This document shows, piece by piece, positions 1-13,868 of a stretch of 64,000 bases of DNA. A model generated the notes under the pieces. The model was not told the DNA's origin and did no database searches. It was given only the letters and a program-made list of their open reading frames with translations. The first letter of the stretch is position 1. The number at the start of each line of letters is the position of its first letter. The DNA is from Ulva prolifera (Eukaryota > Chlorophyta > Ulvophyceae > Ulvales > Ulvaceae): positions 9,668,356 to 9,732,355 of the forward strand of contig CM041200.1 in NCBI GenBank assembly GCA_023078555.1, read 5' to 3'. Made by a program: the position numbers and the translations under genes.

Positions 1-2324
1 AGACATTGTATGGAACAGACAGAGTCTAATCAACGTCACTCACGCGAACACAAGCTCGCCCTTGTCTTCGCCGGGCCCGGGGTCTGCTCGAGGGGCTTGA
101 TCTGATCAACAACGAGCGCTCGTGAAATGTGCGCGACAGCACAGTGTACAGACATAAAAGATATTACGCCATGGAGGATCAAGTAATACATACTTGCAAA
201 ACGATCTGCGCCATCGGTGAATGCAGATCACCTGGTTATACTGCAACGGGGAGCTGCAACTGACACGGCGACATGCAGGGGCTGATCAACGCAGCATCAA
301 AAGCCTTCCCTAACGCACCGAAGTTAAATATCCACTTCAGAAAGTAATTATGTTTCGTAGCGACGGCTGCCTGCAAGCGACGCTACTGCAAGTACTACAC
401 GCGAATGCTGTGTTGAGGCCGTTATCTGTCCATGCAATCGCTTCGACATGTAATTGCACCAGTATATAACATGTCTTGCATTGGCGTACACGGGATAGCT
501 GTCAGCTGCACGGGTCTTCTGATGTTTAACCATGTGTGGCAGAGTGGCAACGATGCACTGATCTACAGTATGTCCTTGTAACACTGATCTACAGTTGTTC
601 GTACCTCGGCGACGTCTAAAAGCATGAACACCATCGCGCGCCATTGCAATGCGCCGCATTAAAGGATGCTGCACTTTGTGTAGACCGTTGGATATGACAT
701 GACGGACTTTTTCACGTCTGCAACACCATTGAACGGGCTGTCGATGGCTCTGTGTGGCCTTTGCTAGGACAGACCTTGCAGACAAGCGACCACGGATTAC
801 AGCATGCTCTTCAATGGTGACAGATTTATGCGAAAGCACGGATATCTGATCTGGTGTATGGCGCAGTTGGCTCGTACTTCAGTCACACGGCATGGACACC
901 ACGTGCAATCTCCATTCACCATTCACGGACACATCCCAACTGAATTAAGCTAACTAAATTCACATTGGCATGTGCAGAGGGTGCTGAGCCCGCCTCAGTG
1001 TTGACTTGAACAGGCTCATCCACAACCTTCACATAGTACACACTATCCAACCAGCAGACTGAGCCCAGCAGCCTTCCTCCACTTGATGAGATGGTGTAAC
1101 ATGCCATGCTCTGCGAATCCCCATAACGCTGGGCCTTTCACCGGCCAGGTTCCCACAAAGCGCACCTCACTCAGAACCATGGCACACCCGTTGGGTGAGC
1201 TGTCGTAGTGACCCACGCTCCAGGAACCCAGCTCCACATTCCAACAGCTGTACATCAACTCTGGTGCTGTGATTTTGTATTCCAACACGATTAGGCCCGC
1301 CGCAGACCCGGTTGCAATGACTTTGCTAGACCAGCTCACCCACAATCGGCGCACCCTTTGACGTGGAGCACCCACCAGGTGGGCAGAAAAGGTGATGGGT
1401 GGCCATCAGATGCATCTCCTAGCTATCACAGGGGTTCCAAGCCCACCAACGTATATTAAATTGACTCTAGAGCACAATGATACCTTTAGATCATCAAATC
1501 TCGCATTTCCGAAGGACTTACGATTCTGCTCACCCCAAGATCGCGCACCTTGTCCAGTGGCGCACCTGGGTGTGCAAGTGTGGCGTAGGACCTGTGACAA
1601 CAAATGGTGAAGCATACCACGTTCGGGGTTAGTAGCACATGTAGATCATATGCTGGCGCGGGTCTGCAAGGACTGATGCTCATATTCGAATAGATGCTCT
1701 CGTACGAGACACGTGTGGTGTATTTGAAGTTCAGGGGGATTTTTGGGACGGGAAGCATATTGGGTGTTTGGCCTGCCAACTTTCACAACACATGCTTAGT
1801 GGGAATACACTATGGGATATCTTAGTAGCCTGCCACAAAACGCCCTCACCCCAAAAGTGACTATATTGCCCATTTTGGAGGTGGACAACACCACACATGG
1901 ATTCCACCAACAAAACAAGTCCTATCCGCAACTTGCACAACTGCCAAAAAAGGCAGCAAGCTAGTGAAATCGGGTGTTGGCATGGCGGCCTTGGTGAAAC
2001 TCAGCTTGATTAGTCATGCTGAACTTGGATGTGAACACTCCGCGTTGGCTGAAAACTAGAGGTTTTATCCGACTCACAACGCTTTACAAAGTACATGTAC
2101 ATGTATGAGCAGTTTGTTCAGAGCCTGCATCGTGGCATGCTTGTCAATGAGCATGCCGAAACCGCGGATGTGCAGTCCCGAACGGCTTGGCGTACGCTTT
2201 GGAAGGTGCCTCGTAGCTGCTCAGGCAATTGGTATGTAATGATGCATGTGTCGAGTGTCATATGTTAACGAATCCCGAGCAAATGCTTCGGATGAGGGCG
2301 ATCAATACACGTCGGACAAGGATA

Positions 2325-2370
2325 GGTTATATGTGCAACCACCATATATATGGTGGTTGCACATATAACC
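2325..2370. repeat. Perfect 46-base palindrome
   Basis: Bases 2325-2347 are exactly the reverse complement of 2348-2370, with no spacer; the centre is ATATAT. The symmetry continues imperfectly outward, ATAG on the left facing CTAT on the right after a two-base offset. Such a site can extrude a cruciform or fold as a hairpin in RNA. It could be the remnant of a fold-back element or a protein-binding site; nothing nearby tells which. Confidence 0.9.
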
Positions 2371-2465
2371 GCCTATGAGATCCGCATCACGCATACATGT
2401 ATACATTTGCACATTTCACCGCGTGCACGTGGCAAGGATGATAACCGACACCATGCCTCGAGTAT

Positions 2466-2510
2466 CAGTGTTTGTTTTATCCCGTTCACATGTAAATTTT
2501 TGTAAATACA
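2466..2510 (+). repeat. Dispersed short repeat, copy 1
   Basis: This stretch, beginning CAGTGTTTGTTTT and ending TTGTAAATACA, recurs at 3518-3556 with a few substitutions and a six-base length difference. Two copies one kilobase apart in the same orientation suggest a short dispersed repeat or an old local duplication. No coding role is seen. Confidence 0.6.
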
Positions 2511-3275
2511 TGCCTCGAAGATCCACGTTACGCGACCATGCCATGCCACGTGTCTCATGACACATGACTTTTCATGATAAACACCGCCATGTACTTTGCA
2601 AGCTAAGCTAACCAAATATACAACTCTTTTACACCCGTTCGCACGCCATGGTTGCAATGGCGTGTTTTGACAGTCAAGGGGGGAGCACGCCAAAAACGTT
2701 GCCGCTTGAGTATATTGTATGTTGTTGCGTTGAAGGGCGTAGCGGTACACATTATGCATTAATAAAAACAATCTCTGCCCTCCATGTCGTCAGAGCAAGG
2801 CCGCGCAGCGCCTGTCTGTGTTCGAATGCAAGCGCGAGAGGAAGCGTCATACCGTAAGTTTAGTTGGGCGAAATGTTAAGTATGTGTGCAGAGTACTTAG
2901 CACATTACGCCTGAGATCTGGGATCACACCTGCATGGTCAGTATCTGAGTCAGTTACGTGAACCATGACCTTGTTCGACCTATACAGAAAGCTGGAATGT
3001 GTCTTCTCATTCGCGGGCTGGTGACTGCCACGTGTCACCCCGTGCGTGCATTCGCATGTGCACCTGCCTTGTGCGCTACGAGGCACTTTCACAACAGTCT
3101 GACACCGGAACGTCCCAATGACCTACCAATGGCTCACCCGGGTGCAACCGCGCTTCGTCAAAGTTTCACCCATATTACCTCGATGCCGTCGGGGTGAAGT
3201 AATTATCATGGCGAAACATTAAATGGAATGGACTGAAGCTGGACGTATAGGTTCATATATGAATGCAGTACGGGA

Positions 3276-3359
3276 ATGCTTTGTTCCAACCACATTGACA
3301 CGGAACATTCTTAGGCGATGCTTTGTTCCAACCACATTGACACGGAACATTCTTAGGCG
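3276..3359 (+). repeat. 42-base tandem duplication (2 copies)
   Basis: Two identical 42-base units, 3276-3317 and 3318-3359, each beginning ATGCTTTGTTCC and ending TTAGGCG. Identity of the copies suggests a recent event, or an assembly duplication. A short minus-strand reading frame across it repeats the same peptide, but nothing else supports coding. Confidence 0.9.
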
Positions 3360-3517
3360 GGCTTAACTTGAGCGTTTTTATTGGAAGATTAAACCAATGT
3401 TCGAGCACATCACAAAACAATTTTGTCAATAACACTCACAGCCTCGCGGTATGGGATTATATCGCACCACCACTGTGTTGAGACCTATTGGTCTGGTATT
3501 CGGATGAGATTCGGTTT

Positions 3518-3556
3518 CAGTGTTTGTTTTCTCCCGTTCACTCTTTTGTAAATACA
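3518..3556 (+). repeat. Dispersed short repeat, copy 2
   Basis: Second copy of the repeat at 2466-2510. It has the same CAGTGTTTGTTTT start, the CCCGTTCAC middle and the TTGTAAATACA end. Confidence 0.6.
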
Positions 3557-5712
3557 ATATTGGTCTGGTATGCATCGATATACTTTACGATCGGTATAAA
3601 ACTCGGGTTGTTTACTATTTTTCAGGGCTTGCCCAAGTAATGCCGGTGTTCTCTACTTTGCTATTAATATTGACTACACATCGCATATGTTCGATAGAGT
3701 ACGTACGGTTGTACAACGCTGTTCCCATAATATCATTTTGTCTGTGAGAGATGTCGTCATGAGCTGGTCGGCCCAACCATAGCCGCGGGCATTTCCCCAT
3801 TGCAATGGAATATGGAACGTCTCTCTGGTCACTGTAAATCATATTGACTTGGAGACCCCCGCCGTAGCTTTTGTTGTGTGATAGTCATCACTCACGAGTT
3901 CGTGTAGCAAGATGGCCGTTGTGCGGGCTCGACACCATTATGTACCAGTGTCGTCACCACCTATCGGAGCTTGCACCATCACATGACAAACGTGCAGTTT
4001 TATACAGTCTAGTTTGTCAATGGCCACGTCCCTTTAGCTCGGATACTAAGAACATTACATCACAATGATGAATGAACATAACAACGTTGTCAACCGGTAC
4101 CGGTTGTGAGGCAACGACTCGGGTTGATGCAGGATAGTGACGTTGAAATGATTGAACATTTGATTACGAGATAGTTCAAGACTTCTAATGGAGCCTGGCA
4201 TTAACGACATCGGATGATGAGTACTCGTATTTCCCCGCAGGTAGGCGCAGCTAGCATTTCGTGCTAGTGTCGAACTTCACACTGAGACGTTGTGCACTCG
4301 GCTTCACACAGAAGCCGGTAACAAGCCATGTGCAAGCCTAGGTGTCAAGTTGCCTGCAAGTGTTGAGCACGCAAATCGAAGCAGCAATCTGTACACACCC
4401 ATCGTATGCACGTTGTCTCAAGGCAGCCATACATAATCTCGGGCTGAAAACTCTGGCATGAGTCTGGGGACCGTTCCGCCTTCATTTACATCTTTGCCAC
4501 GTACACATATTTGTTGTTGTCACTACACTTTGAATAGACACGCGGATTGACATGGGCTGGGGCTGTTGGTTCAGAGAAGCAATTGGTTGCAAGCCTCATT
4601 TGTGCATCACTATAGTATATTATAATTACAGGAGAATGAAGCGGCCGATCAGTAGCCAATTAGTGACATGCTTCCCAATTGCATGTGCTGAAAAGTATGA
4701 TCCTACCTGAAGGCAATGCTCTTCTTGTTATTTCAGTGCTTGTTTTGTCTGTAACAGATGGAGCATATCTACCAGTTCAGCCTTGGGGGTGAATGCTGCT
4801 ACCTCGCGAGGTAGATTCCGGTCTGGCTGCCTTCGCTTTCAGGTTTGCGGCAAACCCGGCCATGCTGTGCCATATATCATGGACTCTGGTGCAGAAAGTA
4901 CAACACTGAAACTGAAAACTCATTGCTGGCGTTGTGCCCTGCACAACCGTGCTACGGAGCCACCGTAGATGCGACCTACACTTGAGAGCAGGAGAATCTG
5001 TGATATCACACAAGACATACACACTACTGACTGTGCGCTTTAAGCAACATTGGCAGGGCTCCTGAACTTCGTAAGGAATTTGCAACATCTGCGCAACCAA
5101 CAAGCTTCAACTTGACGGCCATGATGCTTTCTTACGAGATAACTCAAGCCTCTACTATGTATCAATTCTCCAGTATCAGAACTGCTACTAGCAGCATATT
5201 ATCATGTTGACCAAGTTTGTTCAGGTCATTGGTGTGAGAACACGTCGTGTTAAAGCTTATGCAAGTTTTAAAATTGAGCTTTGTAGGTACTGAAAAGTAG
5301 CAGCTCCAAGTAGCCCGGTCATTTTCCATGGAGACATCACAGTAATGGAAGTTTTGTAGTGCCAAGTGATTAATTGAGGTGCAGAAAGAACAACAGCTTT
5401 ATGGAAAAGCCCCACAGAAAGGTTTAGCTCCTAGAAACTAAATGTCGGCACTTGCCTACCATTACGCCATATGGTTGCCTTGGAGCTATATGCACTGAAC
5501 GTTTAAGCATACATTGTTGTGGACTTGCCTGGACAGCATTCAGAAGAGGAAATGCAGTTGGTATGGCATCAACACCTTCGTTAAGTTGGACAGAGCATAC
5601 TTGTTTCAGTACCCAAGGTAACAGAGGAGCTGCTACGTTCAAGCTTATTGTACACGTTTGAGACTGGCGATATCTTCGGAGGAGCCTCGCTGTTGCCAAG
5701 TTTAAAGACTAG

Positions 5713-6078
5713 AAAACTGATAGAACATGCAAAAAAATAAAAACAACTGATAGAGCATGCAAAAAATTCATCAGAGCAGTTTGCAGCAGCTTCACCATCA
5801 ACACCGCCATTTGCAAGCATGCCCCGAGCACTGCGTGCATAGGTGGCGGCCACGGCTGCAACTGAATGGAGGGGCACAAAAATGCAGAAATGTCAAGCAG
5901 AGACAAGCAGTACCGCCCGCACCACCTGCTCCAAGCATGGTTGAAGACTTATCCAAGGATATATCGTTGCCCGAAGAACGGTATTCCTAAAAGAAGTCGT
6001 GTATGTTAGGTCAGTGTCCCGAAAGAGAGCATGTTGTCCCGAGAGGGAGCAAGCTGTCCCGAGAGAGAGAGAGCAAGC
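5713..6078 (+). repeat. Short tandem motifs
   Basis: Two clusters. At 5713-5768 a unit containing ACTGATAGA and CATGCAAAAAA occurs twice, about 30 bases apart. At 6016-6078 a unit of about 20 bases, TGTCCCGA followed by AGAGAGC, occurs three times with growing GA tracts. They are noncoding microsatellite-like sequences. Confidence 0.7.
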
Positions 6079-7385
6079 TACAATAACCTTTTCTCTGGTT
6101 CAAGAAGATCTGATGTGAAATATAATTGCAACATGGAGTCATTTGGATTGAAAATGGATTAACAACAGAGTTCCCAAATAATGTATGCTCACATCACATC
6201 TATTGGATTGACACCAGTGTTTCTAATCAGTGTATGCTCACATGCTGCAGCAAATTTGCTCTTTGTTCAAATGGCATTGAAATTATTCATTTCAGCAGCC
6301 ATACTGGTGTGTTGTATACACCATGAACAACGGTGCACTTGTACGTGGTTGTGAGGCCGTCTGCGATTTTTATCGGGCTGCGAGCCACATGACTGCCGCA
6401 CTGTATACTGGATTGAATCGGCCAGCCAACCAATGACAGGCTTCCCAGTCACACGGGTGAGTATCGCTCGACACAAACAGTGCTATTCTTGTTCTTGAGA
6501 TGTCTTTTTAGCATGCAACAGGTTGATAGTGTAGTTCTTTCACCCTTGGAGCTGAGCGTTGCTGCTACATCGGTAAATCAATATTAATAGATCTAGCTGC
6601 ACCTGCCTTCGTGCAGAAAAGGTGGCCCTTGCATGCCATGCATTTTATATTATGGCAGATAATTAACAACACTGAAGCTCCATTTCACTGCTGTCGTTGA
6701 TCCATGCACATCGGCAGCGCTACCTTGCGCGGGGTAGTTGTGCCAGTTAGTTTAGAACAGCTGCCTATTGCCTTACTAAAGACCTTGTGTTCACACCAGC
6801 AGACACCGATGTATCTAGCATTCTGTGAGTGTCAAGGCAGTGTTAAAAAACCGGTTAATGAGCTCGAGCTCTGTCAGGTAGGTCCGCAAAGCCAAGCAGC
6901 TCCCAAGCATCTACCAATCTAAGACTGAAGGTTGTTAGATGACCAGGCCGTGACAACAGGAACCTTTCGAAAGAAATGAATGGAGCCCCCATGCTTTCTG
7001 TTTTGACTCCGAGAACCCAAATCACTTGCATCAAAGTTGTCGATGTGTTGAACTGAAATCCATATCTGAGATGATCAATCCAGAGAGTGCACAATGTGAT
7101 TACACCTACACATGTTGTGTATCACATCGTCTTGTGATGACACAGCGAGTACGTGTTCTACAGCCCACCTCACAACAACCTACTCTCCAAGTCCTCGCAC
7201 AGTACAGTCATGTCTCTTCTCATGTCGGTTGGTCTGCATGTTTCAGGTTTCGCCCCAGGGAACCTGCAATTTACCGGGCGGTACATCAGTCTACCAAAGT
7301 TGTACATCATCGCCTGGCCACGTGTAAATTGCCGCAGTGGCCGCTACTGCATCACTATTTCGGCTGTCTGAAGCAGATGTGGTGA

Positions 7386-10300
7386 TCACTCAATTGCTGT
7401 GTGTTGCAGTCTTGACCACAATTCAGACGCCATGCCCTCCACCGCTTCGCACTCCTCCATTGCTCTCCGCAAGGAACGCTCTGCCGCATCAGCCTTTAGC
7501 AGCAGAACGTGGCACAACGCGCTGATGCTGCCTGACAGTGGCTGCTGATGTTCAATTGGGCGTGCTCTTGCTTGCACGCTGCCATTCTCCTGCATGCCAT
7601 ACTCAACTGCCTCGGTGCCGAACCACGATCTGTCACGTCAGTGCAAGCATCCTCCACACCAACCCGAGAAGTGAAGGGGGGGGGGGGGGGGGGTTCAAGG
7701 TGTTCCATTCTGGAGCTCCCACTGTGACCCTGCAATGCACGTACACCACGGACTACGCGTGCACAGAACGGAACCAATCTGAGCCATGCCGTCTCGCCGC
7801 GGCAGAACGACCGGAGCTCACCCAATCATGTGCAGAGTCCGTAGTGGTATCATCGACTGCGGCCTGATCCGTGATGCCGTCTGAAGAACAGCGTGCAGTA
7901 CCCGCATTCGCAACGGCTGCCACGTGCGCAGCCCCTGCCATGCTGCCACCTGGCTCCGCCATGATGCCTTCGCCACCGCCTACCAGGTCACCAATGCTAC
8001 CACGATCTCCGCCACTTTGCAGCTGCTGCAGCGCTGAGGCAGCCAGCGCGTTGAGTGCGGCGTGCTCTGTTTGCGCAGTATACAGGGTGGCTTCTGCAAT
8101 CGCTGCTCTGCCCTTGAGTTTGCTGGCTTTCGAAGCGGTGATGGCGAGGCGTGCAGCCTCTGGCTCGGGCGGAGCAGGCTGAGCGTCCACTTTGGGCTGC
8201 AATGCAAACACTGGGTGTGAGACAAATTCGTCGGGTACGCACGGCTGAAAGGTGCTGCATGCTCAGCTCTGTGCAGTGCGTATTTTTTCAAGGGCTCACC
8301 GGCATACTGACAGGCATTTAGCAGGGTCTTGCCATGACACCAGACAATGCTTGCGATTCGTTTGGCTGTATCCATGAGAAACACATGGCAGTTCACAGAC
8401 TTGAAGGGGCAGCATGCGCTCTGTGGAACCTTACCGCGGTGCACGCAAGGCGAGCAGGCTCGTGTGGCACTGCAACGTCCACATCCAATTTGTGGTGATC
8501 CACATCAGCTGATGTGCATGTGGAAGCGGCAGTGCCTTGCAGCCTTGCAGGTGTTGAGTCGAGCAAGGGGCCATCTGCCACCGGACCTGCATCCGGCGCC
8601 CCAGCACTGCACAGCTCCGCAGTCTCAACATCAGAGGACGCAGGCGTGGGGGCACCCTGGTGTACCTGCAAAGCTCGCTCGGCTCTGTGAGATCTCTGAG
8701 CTTCAGCTATGCAGTATACACGATAGTCTGCTTCGATCCAGAGAGGAGGAGGGGCGTCGAAGGATGATTCCTTGCCAGACGGATCAATGCATAGTTGAAC
8801 ACAGAGCTGGGCACGGATGCTTGCTTCAGCAGCGTGTGGTTCTGAAAGTTGCACACATGGAACCAGCATTCATAGCCCCACGGTACCCACAGGTCAGCTG
8901 AAGCAGTAACATTGAGGAGCAACGTGGCGCGGCGGCACCTTTCGTTTCTTCAAGGGCCGGCTACCAAAAGCTGCAGACGGTGCGGGTCTGCGCAGCGCAA
9001 CATCTCGCACACCGGCTTCACCGTCCGCAGATGCTATGGCCATGTTCTGGGGCACACCGCTGTGCACAGCGTCTCCAGCCATGCGGAGCTCCTGGAGTTT
9101 AGACCGTGTGCGAGTCACCCGCACATTCGCCAGCTGCTCAGAGATGTGGCAAAGGCTGCCTTTGCGCATAACACGCCGTTTGTCTTGAAACGGCCACCTG
9201 GCTGGCACCTCTAACGACTGCCGAGGAGATTCGGGTGTGTGGCTCATCACCGCCCGTGCCACGGGCGCAGTCTCCTTGGTCTCAGATGACACTTCACCTG
9301 CACAGGCTTCCAACTCGATGCATCATCATAGACGGCAGCTGAGCATAGCGCCTAGGTCAAGCCATACTGAGCAGGGCCGATCGCGCCGCAGCACCGCCTG
9401 GGACCTGCGATATACACCTGCAGTTGCACCCCGCGGATAGCTTGTGGAGGGTCATGTAGGTTAAAGCAGTATGGACACGTGCAGCTCAGCGGCGCTAATG
9501 AGTACCAGCAAGCATGGCCAGCGCAGCCGCGGCGTCTCCGGTGTCGGCGCTCGACGGCTGCTCCTCAGAATGCTGCTTGCTACACGCCATAAAAGTCAGC
9601 TTCTGCGAAATCGCGTCGAGCAACGGCGCCGCGTGGCCCCGCAGCGACTCCTCATGCCGCTGCTGCCGCGTCACGCGTCCCCGCGCCGGGCCCCCCTCCG
9701 GCTGCGGCAGCACGCATGCATCGTCCGCGTCCATCGGCCGCTGCCACCTCGTGTCGATCGGCGTGTACCAAGCTTCCATGTCACTGGCACCATGCGCTGT
9801 TGGGCTGGGGAAGCGGGCGGCCGCCCGCAAAGACTGCAGCCTTCGCCCAGCGCGACGCTGAAAGCAGCCGGGAAAGTCGGTGAGGAGATTCACATCCGTC
9901 CACAGCCGGATGTATGGATGGTGATGGGGGTACAGTGGGGTTGAGCGTGGTGCTGAGGCGCCGGTGGCTGGGGGGTTTGCGGGAGCAGGACCACGAGGCG
10001 CCGAGAGGTGGGTGGCATTGGCCGAGGGTGCCTGCTGTGGCGCAGGTGCGGCAGCCTCCGGCGCAGGGCATGCTGCAGCAGCAGGGGCTCTGGCACATCC
10101 AGCAGCGGGCTCGGAGGGCAACGGAGAGATAGGTGGCGCTGCGGGACGGGGTGCGGTGTTCTCATGCCTGGTGATGGCACAGCAATGGGTGCTTCTCTCC
10201 TTCCGAGGCCGTCTAAGGGGCTTCCGACTGATCCGCAAACGTGTGAAAGAAACAGGACCGTCTTGAGACTGAGAAATGGGCGCTGAAGGCTGCGGTTGAG

Positions 10301-10488
10301 ACTGAGCTGCTGGTGCACCATCTGCAAGCACAGCGGGGTCACTTGCAAGAATGACGACTGCTTCACCCACTTCTCGTAGGACCTGGGAGGCATAGCTCAC
10401 ACCAGAGTCAGGCTGCGCAAAGGGCAAGACGTTGTCCCACAGGCGGTGCCCGGGGCGAGGGTTGTGATAGGCGCAGGCCGCCCGGGAA
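7386..10488 (-). CDS. Gene A: uncharacterised protein with LLTDFPGCFQR module
   Basis: Five exons chain with matching phases: 10488-9506, 9297-8939, 8665-8435, 8196-7822 and 7589-7386, ending in TGA/TAG-free frame up to a stop at 7386. The 5' end is not resolved: the first exon starts after an acceptor (ATTTTCAG), so at least one upstream exon near 10.5-10.7 kb is missing from the model. The first exon encodes a plausible globular stretch around HRLWDNVLPFAQ, then an Ala/Pro-rich linker, then a module with LLTDFPGCFQR, LQSLRAA, EAWYTP and RVTRQQRHEE. Later exons carry a basic patch PLKKRK (likely nuclear) and an Ala-rich helical tail. The same module, with an intron at the same site and phase just behind it, is found in gene B, so the two are paralogues. 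I do not recognise the family; no catalytic motif is visible. Confidence 0.7.
7676..7693 (+). repeat. G18 homopolymer in gene A intron
   Basis: Eighteen consecutive G on the plus strand (C on the transcribed strand's RNA-like strand of gene A) lie in the last intron of gene A (7590-7821). A C-rich run this close to the 3' splice site could serve as the pyrimidine tract. Length is likely to be polymorphic and prone to sequencing error. Confidence 0.85.
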
Positions 10489-10659
10489 CTGAAAATATCT
10501 CGCCACCATCATACAGCCTGACAGGAATTAAAATTAGACGCTGACCATTGCCCGCATTCGTCCGGATCCGTACCGTGCAGCATTGCGCTGTCGTTCCGCT
10601 ATGGGGAACTGCTATGGAAGAGTTCGCGACGAGTATAAATCCTCGCCTGGTCACTTATA

Positions 10660-13600
10660 ATCTAGTTCAGCTGTAGAGTAGTGTACCGATTGATGAAGTG
10701 TATAATTCTTTTCCGCTGGTGTGCAGCCGACCGTTGGATTAGCCCGGTGCGAGGAGAGAGCATCACTATTCGTCATCGTTACTCAAACTGCCTCCTGAAG
10801 CAATTCTGAACATCAATCTGATCTCGAAATCGATCTACAGTGAAGCTGAGAATTTGGATGGCAGCTAAGTTCTGGCACCGAGTTTTCCAAAAGTTCCAAC
10901 CACTGAAATGCGCGATGTCAAGACTGGAGGCATATAACGCATTATCAGGCGTACTTGCATCTGTCCATTTTATCAATGCCTAGTGTACTTGCCTGTGCGT
11001 GACATTTATTCTGCGACTGTGCGAAAGTGCATGCACTCGTGCGATGTCGTCCCAAGATAACAGTGGCCTCAGGTGCAGTCATCGCTGCAAGCCGGTTGGA
11101 GACCTCCGATGATCAGCAGCAGATAATGGCCGGTGGAGAGCATGTTTGGTAGTAGTTCTTTGGGTCACACCCGCTCAGGTGTGTCTGTTCATTTAGACTC
11201 TATTGATTCATACGGATTTGTGGGACTCGTCTTCACATAGATCGAAAGACCTTGATTGATATACCGCTTGCAAGGAAAATCAGCATGTTGTACAGAGAGA
11301 CAGGTGATGAGATCCTTCTCGCAACACACACTGTCATCAAAGTTGCATATGTGCGGCAAGGAGGCAGCAGCTACGCGTGGCTAGCAGCTGAGGGTAGTAG
11401 CAATCATCATGTACCAATCAACAATTTGTGTCAACATATGTGATGGATATTCATCACAAGACACGGGATGATCACCTCGAAGACATGCATGCCCAGTCAT
11501 TATGCTTGGATGATATCCGCGTCTATCCAGGAACGTGGTCAGCTTCTTCCTTGGATGAGATTACCACGGGTACGCTCGAGCATGGTAGTAGGTTTTGTGG
11601 TCAATCGGAGCACCCTACGGCGTCATAGAGACATGCTGCCACATTGTGGCCACTCATTCACCAGACGGCTTGCAATCACTGTGCATGCCATTGGACATGA
11701 AAGCTCGCATGATCATATACTCGAGTAGAATGCACTTTCTATACTACGTTTTCGCATTTTTCATGAAGTTCACACATATATCATTGGATAGCGTGTATCG
11801 GGTTGGCAAGCTAGCATTGTTGCAGCTTGAGCACCCTTGATCCAGGTTGCAGCCAACACGGGCTATGTCGGCCACATGATCTCGTCATCACCATTTGTCA
11901 GCCTTCCAATTTTCGCCCACCCCGTGACACCCCGGGTCGTACGACGGTTAGGATGTTGTCAACCACACAACGTAACGATGATTTTGCATGCGTTTGTAAC
12001 CTTGCGAGGGATGCATCGATTGAAAACAATATGACATTGCACTTTACAATGATGAGGGTGGGCGTCATCATAGCGTCATCATGGCGGCATCATGACGTGA
12101 ACGTGGCGTCATCGCGGCGTCATCGCGATGTGCAGGCATTTCTTGGCTCGAGATTTCATCTCGATGATGGGCTAAGCTCTCATGGCATACGTGGTCGACG
12201 TACCAAGCTCACGGCGTCAGCCAGTGAACTGTCTACCTCAGTTAGTACACGGCGTCCAGTGTCCGCTTGACGTGCTAGCGGGCACGACCACTTGTGCAAA
12301 TATGGCAATTATATATGATATCAAGGCGCGTGCCATGTAGACTTCCCAAGTGTGGCACTACTCAGCACCGGAAAGCAACTGGGCCAATATTGTGTTTTGA
12401 CCCACACTCACGCGGTCGCACTCCAAGCAATGTCTGATCTGATTTTCGCAAGTCCATCCTAAGATTGTGCGCGATAATGTGCAGCATCGTGACGTAGCCG
12501 CCAAAGTGTGTAACTTGAGGGGCCCCGGGACTGAGGTGTCCATGCTTGTGTACATTTCGACGTGCACCGTTGAGACTGACGGCGTGCAGGTGAATTCCTG
12601 TCGTCTCAAATGAGTTTCAAAAAGGCTACAATGGCCATGTTCATGTTTGATAGAGCGATATCCTTGCGCTTCATTCCTACATATTCGAATTTCTGGAGAA
12701 TCGAAGAAGATGTGTGCGGTGCTCTCGTTCGCAAGTTGGCAGAAAGGCTGCGGAGAATGCGCACTCCCGCAAAATCATGCGGACTATTCGGTGAGCGGCC
12801 AAACATGAGCTTAGAAGGAGCTTAGCACATGGCGTTGGAATGGTTGCCATCTGCATTTGGATGTGTGGGGAAAATGTTTTCAATCGCATGTAGCGTTGAT
12901 ACAATGTAAATCGATGTTAACTTTCTTGGAGAAACCTGTCTTGCTAGCATGTTGATATTTGCAAGAACATGTCACAATGCATGCGCCTGCGCGTAGTTGG
13001 GTGGTGACATGTGCACCCATGCACGATCGATCCACGGATCGCAGTGCAGGGGTCATCCGCCAGCGGGATTGTCAAGGACGTCCTGGAGTTGTCAAGGAGA
13101 TCCTGCAAGGATCTCCCGTCGTAATCTTGACTATTCAGTGTGCATATATGGCTGTGCACACAGAGATCTATAGCCATTAGTCTTTTTGTTTCACGGTATG
13201 AGCACTTCTCTCCCTAGCATCTCTTCGGTTCTACCTCTGAGCGCAGCAAGTATGAGATGCTGGTGGACTGACCTTACCTGTGCACAACTGCGCGTCGGAC
13301 CTGCATGAAGGATAGCATTTTTTACAGAACCAGCCAATGTTGGCGTTGTGACGTGCACAATAGCAACTCGCAAGCATGGCCACGTCCGAAAGTCCCGCCA
13401 ACAGCAACGTTCGGAATCATCACATGAAATCGAATTTCTCGAATGTATATGCTATTACATGATGGAAGCCTTGGTTGAGATCATGTTTTGATTTCCATGC
13501 AAATGCGCCATATTAGATAACAAACCGAGTATACAACCGATGGCATTCAAGGCTAGCAATCAGTGTTCTGATTCAATAGTCGCACAGACATTCTGGACTC

Positions 13601-13868
13601 TCAAACGAAAATTAATTACAGGTAGTCAACACAGTGTTGTACAACAATGCCAATGACCGAGATCGAAGTCCTTATTGACACAACACGACTTTCAATCAAG
13701 ATAAAGCGATATGATGGCCGTTACATAAAATCGCATCCATACTTTTTGGAGTCCTCGTCACGGGCTCATTCTTCATGGACATTCAAGATGCATAGCATTG
13801 TCACATAATAGGGCTTCTGCATAGAAGCATTATCTCGGCACCACGATGGCCAACGACAACGCTACCAT
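10660..13868. other. Intergenic region between genes A and B
   Basis: About 3.2 kb between the 5' part of gene A and the 3' end of gene B, both on the minus strand. Minus-strand TATA-like sequences (TATAAGT near 10660, TTTATAC near 10635) sit where a gene A promoter would be expected. A degenerate run of GCGTCATC-like units lies at about 12060-12145. Reading frames here, including a 147-codon one at 11827-12270, look random and are not supported. Confidence 0.5.

Larger units (their letters stand above)
1..7385. other. Gene-poor region, no supported gene
   Basis: I find no credible protein-coding gene here. The reading frames are short, have mixed codon use, do not join across plausible splice sites, and the DNA is visibly less GC-rich than the exons further right. 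It contains several small repeats listed separately: a palindrome at 2325-2370, a 42-base tandem duplication at 3276-3359, a dispersed 40-base pair at 2466 and 3518, and short tandem motifs at 5713-6078. It lies downstream of gene A, which is transcribed towards it, so part of 7000-7385 may be the 3' untranslated region of gene A. Confidence 0.6.

Noticed and set aside
348-839. 163-codon minus frame
   Set aside because: No family resemblance, no splice context, AT-richer surroundings; probably chance.
11827-12270. 147-codon plus frame
   Set aside because: Composition and codon use look random and part of it is a degenerate GCGTCATC repeat.
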